A DNA stretch of 5,337 nt from Bacillota bacterium (GTDB taxonomy: Bacteria; Bacillota; Clostridia; Christensenellales; Pumilibacteraceae), in NCBI GenBank assembly GCA_009780875.1, contig WQZE01000089.1, positions 1 through 5,337 of the forward strand, read 5' to 3'. Shown one piece after another: positions 1-5,326 of the stretch (position 1 is the stretch's first letter; each line of letters begins with the position of its first letter). The notes under the pieces were generated by a model, which made no database searches, was not told the origin of the DNA, and worked only from the letters and a program-made list of their open reading frames with translations. Position numbers and translations under genes: made by a program.

Positions 1-108
1 GTGTTTGTACCTGTGTTTGTACCTGTGTTTGTACCTGTGTTTGTACCTGTGTTTGTACCTGTGTTTGTACCTGTGTTTGTACCTGTGTTTGTACCTGTGT
101 TTGTACCT
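1..108. repeat. Tandem array, 12-bp unit, nine copies (left end cut by window)
   Basis: Nine consecutive, identical head-to-tail copies of GTGTTTGTACCT. The first base of the window is already inside the array, so the true copy number is larger. The complement reads AGGTACAAACAC. Each unit carries one GTAC palindrome. Because 12 is a multiple of 3 and the unit has no stop codon, all six frames stay open (VFVP, CLYL and VCTC on plus; RYKH, GTNT and VQTQ on minus); this is a by-product of the repeat and no evidence of coding. Perfect identity suggests recent expansion or continuing homogenisation by slippage. I do not recognise the unit as a known element. It could be a variable-number repeat, a binding array, or less likely the end of a low-complexity gene lying to the left. 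Confidence 0.97.
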
Positions 109-173
109 GTGTTTGTACTGTGTTTGTACTGTGTTTGTACTGTGTTTGTACTGTGTTTGTACTGTGTTTGTAC
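109..173. repeat. Tandem array, 11-bp variant unit, five copies plus a partial
   Basis: Five identical copies of GTGTTTGTACT (109-163) and a final partial GTGTTTGTAC (164-173). The unit is the neighbouring 12-mer with one C removed. All 12-mers lie on the left and all 11-mers on the right, with no mixing, so one deletion event followed by separate expansion of the shorter unit explains the layout. The array stops at the A-run of the pflB terminator. The 11-bp period shifts reading frame at every copy, which argues against translation of this half. Eleven base pairs is close to one helical turn, so any bound protein would meet each copy on nearly the same face; that is inference. Confidence 0.96.
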
Positions 174-217
174 AAAAAAAACAAGCCAACACTCAAAAGA
201 GTGCTGACTTGTTTTTT
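174..217 (-). terminator. Intrinsic terminator of pflB
   Basis: The two 14-base arms 181-194 and 199-212 face each other around a 4-base loop at 195-198. Read on the minus strand, all 14 positions pair, two of them as G-U wobbles, and the stem is followed by eight U (complement of A174-A181). Read on the plus strand the same two positions become C-A mismatches. The structure is therefore tuned for leftward transcription and lies 17 bases beyond the pflB stop. T212-T217 on the plus side give a weaker terminator shape in the other direction, so some bidirectional activity is possible. Confidence 0.9.
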
Positions 218-229
218 GTCATATAAAAA

Positions 230-2467
230 TTACATTTTTTGGTGGAAAGTTCTTGACAAAACTTCCTCACGGTGTTTTTGTGATAGTGCTGTAAATTTCA
301 CGGCATAACCAGAAACACGAATGGTCATATTTGGATATTTCTCAGGCTCTGCGTGTGCTTTGAGCAAATCATCTTTGGTGTAAGCATTGATATTGATGTG
401 GTGACCACATTTGTTGAAGTATCCACCAATCAAGGCTGCAAGGTTGGTTGATTGCTCTTTGGAATCTTTTCCCAAAACCTCTGGCACTACGCTAAATGTG
501 TTGGAGATACCATCTTTGCAACTATCATAGTTAATTTTTGCAACGCTGTTGAGAGATGCCAATGCACCATTCTTCTCACGGTTGTGTTGTGGGTTTGCAC
601 CAGGTGCAAAAGGCTCGCCCGCTTTGCGTCCACAAGGTGTTGCACCTGTCTTTTTGCCGTATACGACATTGGATGTGATGGTCAAAATGCTCAATGTGTG
701 TTTTGCATTTTTGTATGTCTTGTGTCTGCGTAGTTCAGCACAAAACAAATCGGTCAACATAACCGCAATGCTGTCAACACGGTCATCGTCGTTTCCGTAG
801 GTTGGGAACTCGCCTTGTACATCATAGTCAACAATCAAGCCTGTTTCATCGGTGATAGGTGTAACTTTTGCGTGTTTGATAGCAGACAAACTATCCGCTG
901 CAACCGCCAAGCCAGCAATACCAAAAGCCATCAAGTGCTCAACTTTTGTATCGTGCAAAGCCATCATCAATTTTTCATAGGCATACTTGTCGTGCATATA
1001 GTGGATGACATTCATTGTAGCAACATACTCTTGCGCCAACCATTTGATATATTTTTTGTATTGGAGCAATACTCTGTCATAACGCAATACGCCCTTGTTC
1101 ATAGGTGCATTGACAGGTCCCACTTGGTCACCTTTAAGCTCATCTCTACCGCCGTTGAGAGTCATCAACAACAATTTTGCAAGGTTGCAACGAGCACCAA
1201 AGAATTGCATTTGTTTGCCAATTTGCATAGCAGATACGCAACAAGCGATACCGTAGTCATCCTTGTAATCTGCTTTCATAATATCATCATTCTCGTATTG
1301 AATGCTGCTTGTGTCAAGGCTCACTTTTGCACAGAATTCTTTGAAAGTCTCAGGGAGTTTTGCACTCCAAAGTACGGTCAAATTGGGCTCTGGGCTGCTA
1401 CCCAAGGTATAAAGTGTGTGTAGAACTCTGAAACTGTTTTTTGTGACAAGTGTCCTACCATCAAGACCCATACCACCAATAGACTCCGTAACCCAAGTTG
1501 GGTCGCCTGCAAACAAATCATTGTACTCAGGTGTACGCAATTGTCTATTCATACGGAGTTTGATGACAAAGTCATCCATCATTTCTTGTGCGTCTGTCTC
1601 AGTAATAACACCATTTTGCAAATCACGATTGATATAAACATCCAAGAAAGTGCTTGTGCGACCAATACTCATAGCGGCACCGTTCGCTTCTTTGATGGCT
1701 GCAAGGTATGCAAAGTAAACCCATTGGATGGCCTCTTTGGCATTTTGTGCAGGTCCTGAAATATCATATCCGTAGATTTTTGCCATCCCTTTTAGTTTGT
1801 TCAAAAAGTCATATTGGCAAAAAACTTCTTCACGCAAGCGGATGTTTTCATCAGACATTTTTTCGTCTTCTAGTGCAATCCAATCCGCTTTTTTGGATTC
1901 CATCAATTTGTCAACACCGTACAAAGCAACTCTGCGGTAGTCACCAATGATACGACCACGACCATAAGCATCGGGCAAACCAGTGATAACGCCTGAGTGG
2001 CGAAGTTTTTTCATACTTGTTGTATAGGCTCTAAATACACCGTCGTTGTGTGTTGCATTGAACTCAAAAGGTTTGGTTATTTCTTCGGAAACTTTGTAGC
2101 CGTATGCTTCACAAGCAGAAACTGCCATTCTGATACCGCCAAAAGGATTCACGCCTCTTTTGAGTGGAGCATCTGTTTGGAAACCAACAATGATGTCCTC
2201 ATCGGTCAAATAGCCAGGACCATAGGACAACAAACTGCTGATGTGGTCTGTGTCAATGTCCAAAACGCCGCCCTTTTGTCTCTCTTGCAAAAACAAGTCT
2301 TCCATCTTGGCTACCGCTCTTTTGGTGCGGTCTGTCGCTTCTACCAAGAACTCTGCACCACCCTCATAAGGTGTGTAGTTCTGTTGGATAAAGTCTCTGA
2401 CATTTACTTTTTGCTCCCACTCACCGCCCTTAAAGCCATTGTGAGCTTGCTCGTTTCTAAGTTCCAT
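230..2467 (-). CDS. pflB: Pyruvate formate-lyase (formate C-acetyltransferase)
   Basis: A cytoplasmic glycyl-radical enzyme that converts pyruvate and CoA to acetyl-CoA and formate during anaerobic growth. The 745-residue product is close to the usual 740-760. The N-terminal segment [17 protein letters not shown] (21-37) is typical of PFL. Visible active-site features are [12 protein letters not shown] (168-179), Trp325 in the [14 protein letters not shown] stretch, adjacent Cys409-Cys410 in [20 protein letters not shown], and Gly720 in [10 protein letters not shown], the radical site near the C-terminus. The Cys-Cys pair separates true PFL from glycyl-radical diol/glycerol dehydratases and choline lyase, which have one cysteine. 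The ATG at 2467 is supported by AGGGGG at 2477-2482 and by alignment with known PFL starts. The activase gene pflA, required to install the radical, is not in the window. A terminator follows directly, so the gene is probably monocistronic. No truncation or frameshift is seen. Confidence 0.98.
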   Translation of the reverse strand: MELRNEQAHNGFKGGEWEQKVNVRDFIQQNYTPYEGGAEFLVEATDRTKRAVAKMEDLFLQERQKGGVLDIDTDHISSLLSYGPGYLTDEDIIVGFQTDAPLKRGVNPFGGIRMAVSACEAYGYKVSEEITKPFEFNATHNDGVFRAYTTSMKKLRHSGVITGLPDAYGRGRIIGDYRRVALYGVDKLMESKKADWIALEDEKMSDENIRLREEVFCQYDFLNKLKGMAKIYGYDISGPAQNAKEAIQWVYFAYLAAIKEANGAAMSIGRTSTFLDVYINRDLQNGVITETDAQEMMDDFVIKLRMNRQLRTPEYNDLFAGDPTWVTESIGGMGLDGRTLVTKNSFRVLHTLYTLGSSPEPNLTVLWSAKLPETFKEFCAKVSLDTSSIQYENDDIMKADYKDDYGIACCVSAMQIGKQMQFFGARCNLAKLLLMTLNGGRDELKGDQVGPVNAPMNKGVLRYDRVLLQYKKYIKWLAQEYVATMNVIHYMHDKYAYEKLMMALHDTKVEHLMAFGIAGLAVAADSLSAIKHAKVTPITDETGLIVDYDVQGEFPTYGNDDDRVDSIAVMLTDLFCAELRRHKTYKNAKHTLSILTITSNVVYGKKTGATPCGRKAGEPFAPGANPQHNREKNGALASLNSVAKINYDSCKDGISNTFSVVPEVLGKDSKEQSTNLAALIGGYFNKCGHHININAYTKDDLLKAHAEPEKYPNMTIRVSGYAVKFTALSQKHREEVLSRTFHQKM

Positions 2468-2516
2468 AATAACGAACCCCCTGTTTTATATTTGTTTATA
2501 ATAACAACAACGAAAG

Positions 2517-2532
2517 GGACTGTACACAGTCC
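2517..2532 (-). promoter_or_regulatory. Perfect 16-bp inverted repeat in the pflB leader
   Basis: GGACTGTACACAGTCC is a perfect inverted repeat (7-base arms, 2-base centre). As minus-strand RNA it folds to a 6-bp GC-containing stem with a UGUA loop, about 50 bases before the pflB start and outside the ribosome binding site. If the promoter at 2543-2572 is used, transcription would begin near 2536, placing this hairpin at the extreme 5' end, where such stems often slow mRNA decay. It could instead be a dimeric operator just downstream of that start. I recognise no regulator consensus. Confidence 0.6.
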
Positions 2533-2542
2533 ACGCCAACAC

Positions 2543-2572
2543 ATTATCACATATCTAGCATAGTATATGCAA
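2543..2572 (-). promoter_or_regulatory. Candidate second pflB promoter (P2, extended -10)
   Basis: On the minus strand TTGCAT (2567-2572) is followed after 18 bases by GATAAT (2543-2548), preceded by TGT to give an extended -10, TGTGATAAT. The predicted start is near 2536, giving a leader of roughly 70 bases to the pflB ATG. The spacer contains a small inverted repeat, GCATA/TATGC (2558-2570). Multiple promoters are well known for pfl genes in other bacteria. The -35 match is moderate, so this is weaker than the promoter at 2655-2683. Confidence 0.45.
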
Positions 2573-2593
2573 CAACACCCTACTATATATGCG

Positions 2594-2617
2594 AAAAACA
2601 CAACATATTGTGTTTTT
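2594..2617. promoter_or_regulatory. Perfect 24-bp AT-rich palindrome in the pflB leader
   Basis: Arms AAAAACACAA (2594-2603) and TTGTGTTTTT (2608-2617) are perfect complements around CATA. It lies about 30-55 bases downstream of the predicted P1 start, so in P1 transcripts it could form an AU-rich stem-loop with a run of U, a weak attenuator-like shape. As DNA it resembles a dimeric repressor site. The half-site ATATTGTGTT recurs at 2636-2645, next to the P1 start, which favours a protein-binding role. It does not have the order of half-sites expected for a Rex operator. Confidence 0.55.
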
Positions 2618-2642
2618 TGAAAAACAAAACCATATATATTGT

Positions 2643-2684
2643 GTTGACAATAATATTCTACTACTTTTTGACCCGTTTGTCAAC
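2643..2684. promoter_or_regulatory. TTGAC half-site cluster over pflB P1 (putative operator)
   Basis: GTTGACAA (2643-2650) and its exact complement TTGTCAAC (2677-2684) flank P1: one lies on the predicted start, the other on the -35. A third copy, TTGAC at 2668-2672, pairs with the right-hand one as TTGAC-N6-GTCAA (2668-2683). That 5-6-5 layout matches the spacing of CRP-type sites (TGTGA-N6-TCACA) but not the sequence. One TTGACA is the -35 itself, so part of this symmetry could be coincidence. A role in oxygen or carbon control of pflB would fit the gene but is inference. Confidence 0.4.
2655..2683 (-). promoter_or_regulatory. Main pflB promoter (P1, housekeeping type)
   Basis: On the minus strand a consensus -35 TTGACA (2678-2683) is followed by exactly 17 bases and TAGAAT (2655-2660), one mismatch from the consensus -10. 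The predicted start is near 2648, giving a leader of about 180 bases that carries inverted repeats at 2594-2617, 2558-2570 and 2517-2532. Upstream of the -35 lie A/T tracts (2701-2727) in a position where they could act as an UP element. This is the best sigma-70/sigma-A type promoter in the window. Confidence 0.75.
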
Positions 2685-2700
2685 TATTTTACGCCATTTT

Positions 2701-2727
2701 CCAAAATTTTTTTCAAAAAATTTTTGG
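2701..2727. repeat. 27-bp A/T-tract quasi-palindrome between pflB and gdhA
   Basis: Beginning CCAAAA and ending TTTTTGG, this segment is symmetric about C2714, with 12 of 13 position pairs complementary; T2707/T2721 is the only mismatch. It consists of alternating runs of A and T, which normally give stiff or curved DNA. It lies immediately upstream of the P1 -35 of pflB and about 120 bases before gdhA, so it could raise promoter strength or be a binding site for an architectural protein. No long T run follows a GC-rich stem, so it is not a standard terminator. Confidence 0.55.
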
Positions 2728-2733
2728 TATTGC

Positions 2734-2782
2734 ACGGTTTGCAATGGTTTTGGGCACCGCTAGCAAACGACTTGCGAACCGT
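2734..2782. repeat. 11-bp inverted repeat upstream of gdhA
   Basis: Arms ACGGTTTGCAA (2734-2744) and TTGCGAACCGT (2772-2782) are complementary at 10 of 11 positions; the exception is a U-G wobble as plus-strand RNA but an A-C mismatch as minus-strand RNA. The 27-base centre contains GTTTTG and CAAAC, which could add an inner helix. The left arm also overlaps a smaller repeat, TTGCA/TGCAA (2730-2744). It ends 65 bases before the gdhA ATG. It could be a gdhA operator with half-sites about 38 bp apart or, if transcription starts upstream of it, a leader hairpin. No regulator is recognised. Confidence 0.5.
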
Positions 2783-2847
2783 CACAAAATTGGAAAAATA
2801 GAATATCTTGTATCATACATACTCCCCAACCGAGGTTTTAGATTCTT

Positions 2848-4176
2848 ATGTCTTATACAAGTGATATGCTCAAAATGCTCAAAAAAAAATATCCGCAAGA
2901 AAATGAGTTCTTGTCAGCCACGCAAGAGGTGTTGCAAAGCATTGGTCTAGTGGCTGACCACAACCCCGCTTTTCAAAAAAGGGCACTCCTAGAACGCTTG
3001 GTGGAACCTGACCGTATTCTATCTTTTAGGGTTTCTTGGCAAAATGATAATGGGCAAACGGAGGTCAACAAAGGCTATCGGGTGCAGTTCAACAATGCAC
3101 TGGGTCCCTACAAAGGTGGCTTGCGTCTACATCCCACCGTCAATCAAAGCATTCTCAAATTTTTAGGATTTGAACAAATCTTCAAAAATTCACTCACAGG
3201 ACTTGCCTTGGGCGGTGCCAAAGGTGGTTCTGACTTTGACCCCAAGTACAAAAGCGACAACGAAATTCTCCATTTTTGCATCGCTTTTATGACGGAACTT
3301 TACAAACATATGGGTGCTGACACAGATATCCCTGCCGGAGATATAGGCACAGGGACTCGTGAAATTGGTTATATGTACGGCACCTACAAAAAACTTGCAG
3401 GCGTGCACACCGGTGCACTGACCGGCAAGGGCTTGGAGTTTGGCGGCTCCCTTGTACGCACAGAGGCAACTGGATACGGACTTGTCTATTTGACCCAAGA
3501 ACTCCTAAAAGACAACGGAGACTCGTTGCACGGCAAAAAATTGGTGGTGAGTGGCTCTGGCAATGTGGCAATCTATGCCGCCCAAAAAGCACAAGAACTT
3601 GGCGGAACGGTGCTTGCAATGAGCGATAGTTTTGGATGGATATTTGACAAAGACGGAGTCAAAATAGATGTTGTCAAAAAAATCAAAGAGCCCAATCGTG
3701 GCAGACTTTCAGAGTACAAAGACAGCGTGCCAAGTGCTGAGTACCACACCAAGGGGAGCCTTTGGGAGGTGCCGTGCGACATTGCTTTGCCCTGTGCCAC
3801 CCAACACGAACTCACTCTACCCCACGCAAAAACACTGGTCAAAAATGGTGTCAAAATCGTGGCAGAGGGCGCCAATATGCCCACCTTTGGAGAGGCGGTA
3901 CACCACCTACAAACCAATGGCGTGCTCTTTTTGCCTGGCAAAGCCGCCAACTGCGGAGGCGTCGCCACGAGCGGTTTTGAGATGATGCAAAACAGTGCCC
4001 GCACCTTTTGGTCGTTTGCACAAGTGGACACCGCCTTGCAATCGCTGATGTCCACTGTGTACCAGCGTATCAAACAAACCAATCAAAAGCATTCTCTGGG
4101 CAACAACTTTGTGGCGGGTGCCAATATTTTGGGTTTTGAAAAAGTAGCCAAAGCAATGATGGCACAAGGCATCTAA
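2848..4176 (+). CDS. gdhA: Glutamate dehydrogenase, hexameric type, probably NADP-dependent
   Basis: Catalyses reversible reductive amination of 2-oxoglutarate with ammonia to glutamate in the cytoplasm. The 442 residues match the family's roughly 445-450. The substrate domain holds Lys89 (GPYKGGLR), Lys113 (QIFKNSLTGL), catalytic Lys125 (GGAKGGSDFDP) and Asp165 (IPAGDIG); these numbers coincide with those of the Clostridium symbiosum enzyme. The Rossmann motif SGSGNVAIYA (235-244) leads to SDSFG (259-263), more like NADP-linked E. coli GdhA than the NAD enzyme, so cofactor choice is inferred. VAEGANMPT and APGKAAN-like LPGKAANCGGVATSGFEM follow. The ATG at 2848 matches family N-termini; the nearest ribosome site, GAGG at 2832-2835, is 12 bases away and weak. 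No convincing promoter was found; TAGAAT (2799-2804) and TATCAT (2811-2816) are poor -10 candidates. The gene is divergent from pflB and intact, and no terminator lies in the 25-bp gap after it. Confidence 0.97.
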   Translation: MSYTSDMLKMLKKKYPQENEFLSATQEVLQSIGLVADHNPAFQKRALLERLVEPDRILSFRVSWQNDNGQTEVNKGYRVQFNNALGPYKGGLRLHPTVNQSILKFLGFEQIFKNSLTGLALGGAKGGSDFDPKYKSDNEILHFCIAFMTELYKHMGADTDIPAGDIGTGTREIGYMYGTYKKLAGVHTGALTGKGLEFGGSLVRTEATGYGLVYLTQELLKDNGDSLHGKKLVVSGSGNVAIYAAQKAQELGGTVLAMSDSFGWIFDKDGVKIDVVKKIKEPNRGRLSEYKDSVPSAEYHTKGSLWEVPCDIALPCATQHELTLPHAKTLVKNGVKIVAEGANMPTFGEAVHHLQTNGVLFLPGKAANCGGVATSGFEMMQNSARTFWSFAQVDTALQSLMSTVYQRIKQTNQKHSLGNNFVAGANILGFEKVAKAMMAQGI

Positions 4177-4201
4177 ACCACCTTGCACAAGGCAAAAGAC
4201 C

Positions 4202-4594
4202 TTACACCAAATTGTGTATCATTGGCAAAACGGCTCTTTGGAGTTCTTTGACCGTGTTCCTAATAATCATTGTCTCTACCTTGCAGTCAGGGTGCTGATT
4301 GATGTCTATCAAAGTCACTTGTTTGATGATACTTTTTTCAAGTTCCAAGACTATCAAGTGATTGCCCAAAAGCATCAATCTGTCTTTGTGTTTTTGCAAG
4401 TACTCATAGCACTCTTTGGACCATTGCTTTGCCAATGGTGTATCAATGTGTTTCTCGTCCTTGTCAATTTCTGTATTGATTTTTTCTTGCACTTGCAAGA
4501 TTTGTTGATACACCGTTCTGGTATAAAAAATCTCCACAAAACAACAGCCAAGCAAAGCCACCAACAATACACAAGCCAAAATTACTTTTTTCAT
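4202..4594 (-). CDS. DUF4363-type small membrane-anchored protein
   Basis: A 130-residue protein of unknown function. Starting MKKVILACVLLVALLGCC, it has a positively charged N-terminus and one hydrophobic segment (about residues 4-22), with the rest predicted outside the membrane and rich in charged helices. The region AKQWSKECYEYLQKHKDRLM followed by LGNHLIVLELEKSI resembles the helical core of DUF4363 proteins, often encoded beside DUF421 proteins as here. LLGC (14-17) is a poor lipobox, so a lipoprotein is possible but less likely than a signal anchor. The ATG at 4594 is chosen because AGAGAGGAG lies just before it; a TTG at 4615 would add seven residues but has no ribosome site and lies in a hairpin. 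It begins 42 bases after the DUF421 stop, so the two are probably cotranscribed. It converges on gdhA with no obvious terminator of its own. Confidence 0.75.
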   Translation of the reverse strand: MKKVILACVLLVALLGCCFVEIFYTRTVYQQILQVQEKINTEIDKDEKHIDTPLAKQWSKECYEYLQKHKDRLMLLGNHLIVLELEKSIIKQVTLIDINQHPDCKVETMIIRNTVKELQRAVLPMIHNLV

Positions 4595-4597
4595 ATG

Positions 4598-4606
4598 CTC
4601 CTCTCT
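4598..4606 (-). promoter_or_regulatory. Ribosome binding site deciding the DUF4363 start
   Basis: Minus-strand AGAGAGGAG ends three bases before the ATG at 4594. Its AGAGG core has a 5-base gap, its AGGAG core only 3, slightly tight but usable. No comparable site precedes the alternative TTG at 4615. It directly adjoins the hairpin at 4607-4631, so folding of that stem leaves the site exposed at its base. Confidence 0.75.
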
Positions 4607-4638
4607 TGCACACAAGCCGCCGTTGTGTGCATTTTTTT
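4607..4638 (+). terminator. Plus-strand intrinsic terminator shape between the DUF421 and DUF4363 genes
   Basis: Perfect 9-base arms TGCACACAA (4607-4615) and TTGTGTGCA (4623-4631) enclose the loop GCCGCCG, and on the plus strand seven T follow (4632-4638). That is a textbook rightward terminator, yet both flanking genes run leftward. In the leftward mRNA the stem has no U-tract behind it and would be an intergenic hairpin just before the DUF4363 ribosome site. The nearest rightward gene is gdhA, whose stop is 430 bases away. Its T-run overlaps the DUF421 stop codon (4637-4639). Confidence 0.7.
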
Positions 4639-5326
4639 ACCATTGATTTTGAACCGATATTTTGCCCACAAAAGATTTGCCTTGTTTGGGCGACACAAAG
4701 ACCTCTCCGTTTTGACGCACATCCAACAAAGCAATACTTTTGACTTTGAATCCATTGCGTGCAAGCAAATTTTGCAACTGTTGCGTAGTGACCCCCACAA
4801 CTTGCAAAGCCCGTGTGTCCACTTTGCCATCAATAATCAAAGCCATTGGCAAATAATCCCCCGCTTGCCCATCCTTGCCGGATTTTTCTACAATACAAAT
4901 TTGTCCGTTTGTCTCAAACACGGCATACTTGATGGTGTTGATATCGGGTGACCCACTGCACCGTATGGCCTCCAATAGGTCGGTCACATTCATATTCATC
5001 AGTGTTAGATTTTTGTAATTGATTCCCTCTGTATCAATGGCAATGACCGCAGAGCCACTCATCGCTCTACGCCACCGCAAACTAAACCGTGCAATAAACG
5101 AAAACAAAATATGAATAATCGTAAGACAAAGCGTGGGTATCAAACCATAATGCAAAGGCAAATAAGGGTCGTTGAGTGGTATGCACGCAACCTCAGCAAT
5201 AATCAAAGTAATCACCAACTCAAAGGGTTGCATCTCGCCTAGTTGCCTCTTGCCCATCAGTCTTATGACAAACAACAACACCAGGTACACCAAAATAGAC
5301 TTGATAAAGACAACTAGCATACTCAT
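4637..5326 (-). CDS. DUF421 / YetF-family membrane protein
   Basis: A 229-residue protein, normal length for the family. Three hydrophobic segments (about residues 4-24, 34-51 and 60-81) precede a soluble C-terminal domain. Characteristic family sequences are RLMGKRQLGEMQPFELVI (22-39), at the end of the first segment and into the second, LLEAIRCSG (117-125), and IKYAVFETNGQICI (132-145). Biochemical function is unknown; YetF-like and related 2Duf proteins have been linked to inner-membrane properties and spore resistance in Bacillus, which need not hold here. The first ATG at 5326 is only 11 bases from the right edge, where no ribosome site is visible; ATG at 5320 (third codon) is an alternative. 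The promoter lies outside the window. The downstream DUF4363 partner supports the family assignment. No truncation is seen. Confidence 0.9.
   Translation of the reverse strand: MSMLVVFIKSILVYLVLLFVIRLMGKRQLGEMQPFELVITLIIAEVACIPLNDPYLPLHYGLIPTLCLTIIHILFSFIARFSLRWRRAMSGSAVIAIDTEGINYKNLTLMNMNVTDLLEAIRCSGSPDINTIKYAVFETNGQICIVEKSGKDGQAGDYLPMALIIDGKVDTRALQVVGVTTQQLQNLLARNGFKVKSIALLDVRQNGEVFVSPKQGKSFVGKISVQNQW

Noticed and set aside
1..173. CRISPR array
   Set aside because: Units are 11-12 bp and contiguous with no spacers, and no cas gene is present.
1..226. Open frames through the repeat encoding VFVP or CLYL repeats
   Set aside because: A stop-free 12-bp unit leaves every frame open automatically. 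The 11-bp half shifts frame at each copy, and no ribosome binding site is visible. A gene ending here from the left cannot be fully excluded, since the array is cut by the edge.
815..1423. 202-codon open frame on the plus strand
   Set aside because: It lies fully antisense to conserved pflB codons, has no recognisable domain, and is explained by codon bias of the true gene.
1997..2563. 188-codon open frame on the plus strand
   Set aside because: Antisense to the 5' part of pflB and its leader, cysteine-rich with no family resemblance; a shadow of the real gene.
2594..2650. Rex (NADH-sensing) operator upstream of pflB
   Set aside because: A Rex site has TTGTGAA-type arms facing TTCACAA. Here the half-sites are in the opposite order (AACACAA then TTGTGTT), so it does not match.
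2639..2690. Plus-strand promoter for gdhA using TTGACA at 2644 or TTGACC at 2668
   Set aside because: No acceptable -10 lies at 16-18 bases from either; TATTTT at 2685 is only 11 bases from TTGACC.
3573..4082. 169-codon open frame antisense to gdhA
   Set aside because: It covers the conserved cofactor domain of glutamate dehydrogenase, with no family match or start signal of its own.
4181..4192. CCTTGCACAAGG as a terminator for the convergent genes
   Set aside because: The centre is only two bases, the stem would be about four base pairs, and no T-run follows on either strand.
4595..4615. TTG start extending the DUF4363 protein by seven residues
   Set aside because: No ribosome site precedes it, it lies within a perfect hairpin stem, and the ATG at 4594 has a clear purine-rich site and begins a typical membrane anchor.
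4214..4951. 245-codon open frame on the plus strand across both membrane genes
   Set aside because: Antisense to two genes with recognisable family motifs. It crosses the intergenic hairpin and lacks any domain, so it is a shadow frame despite its length.
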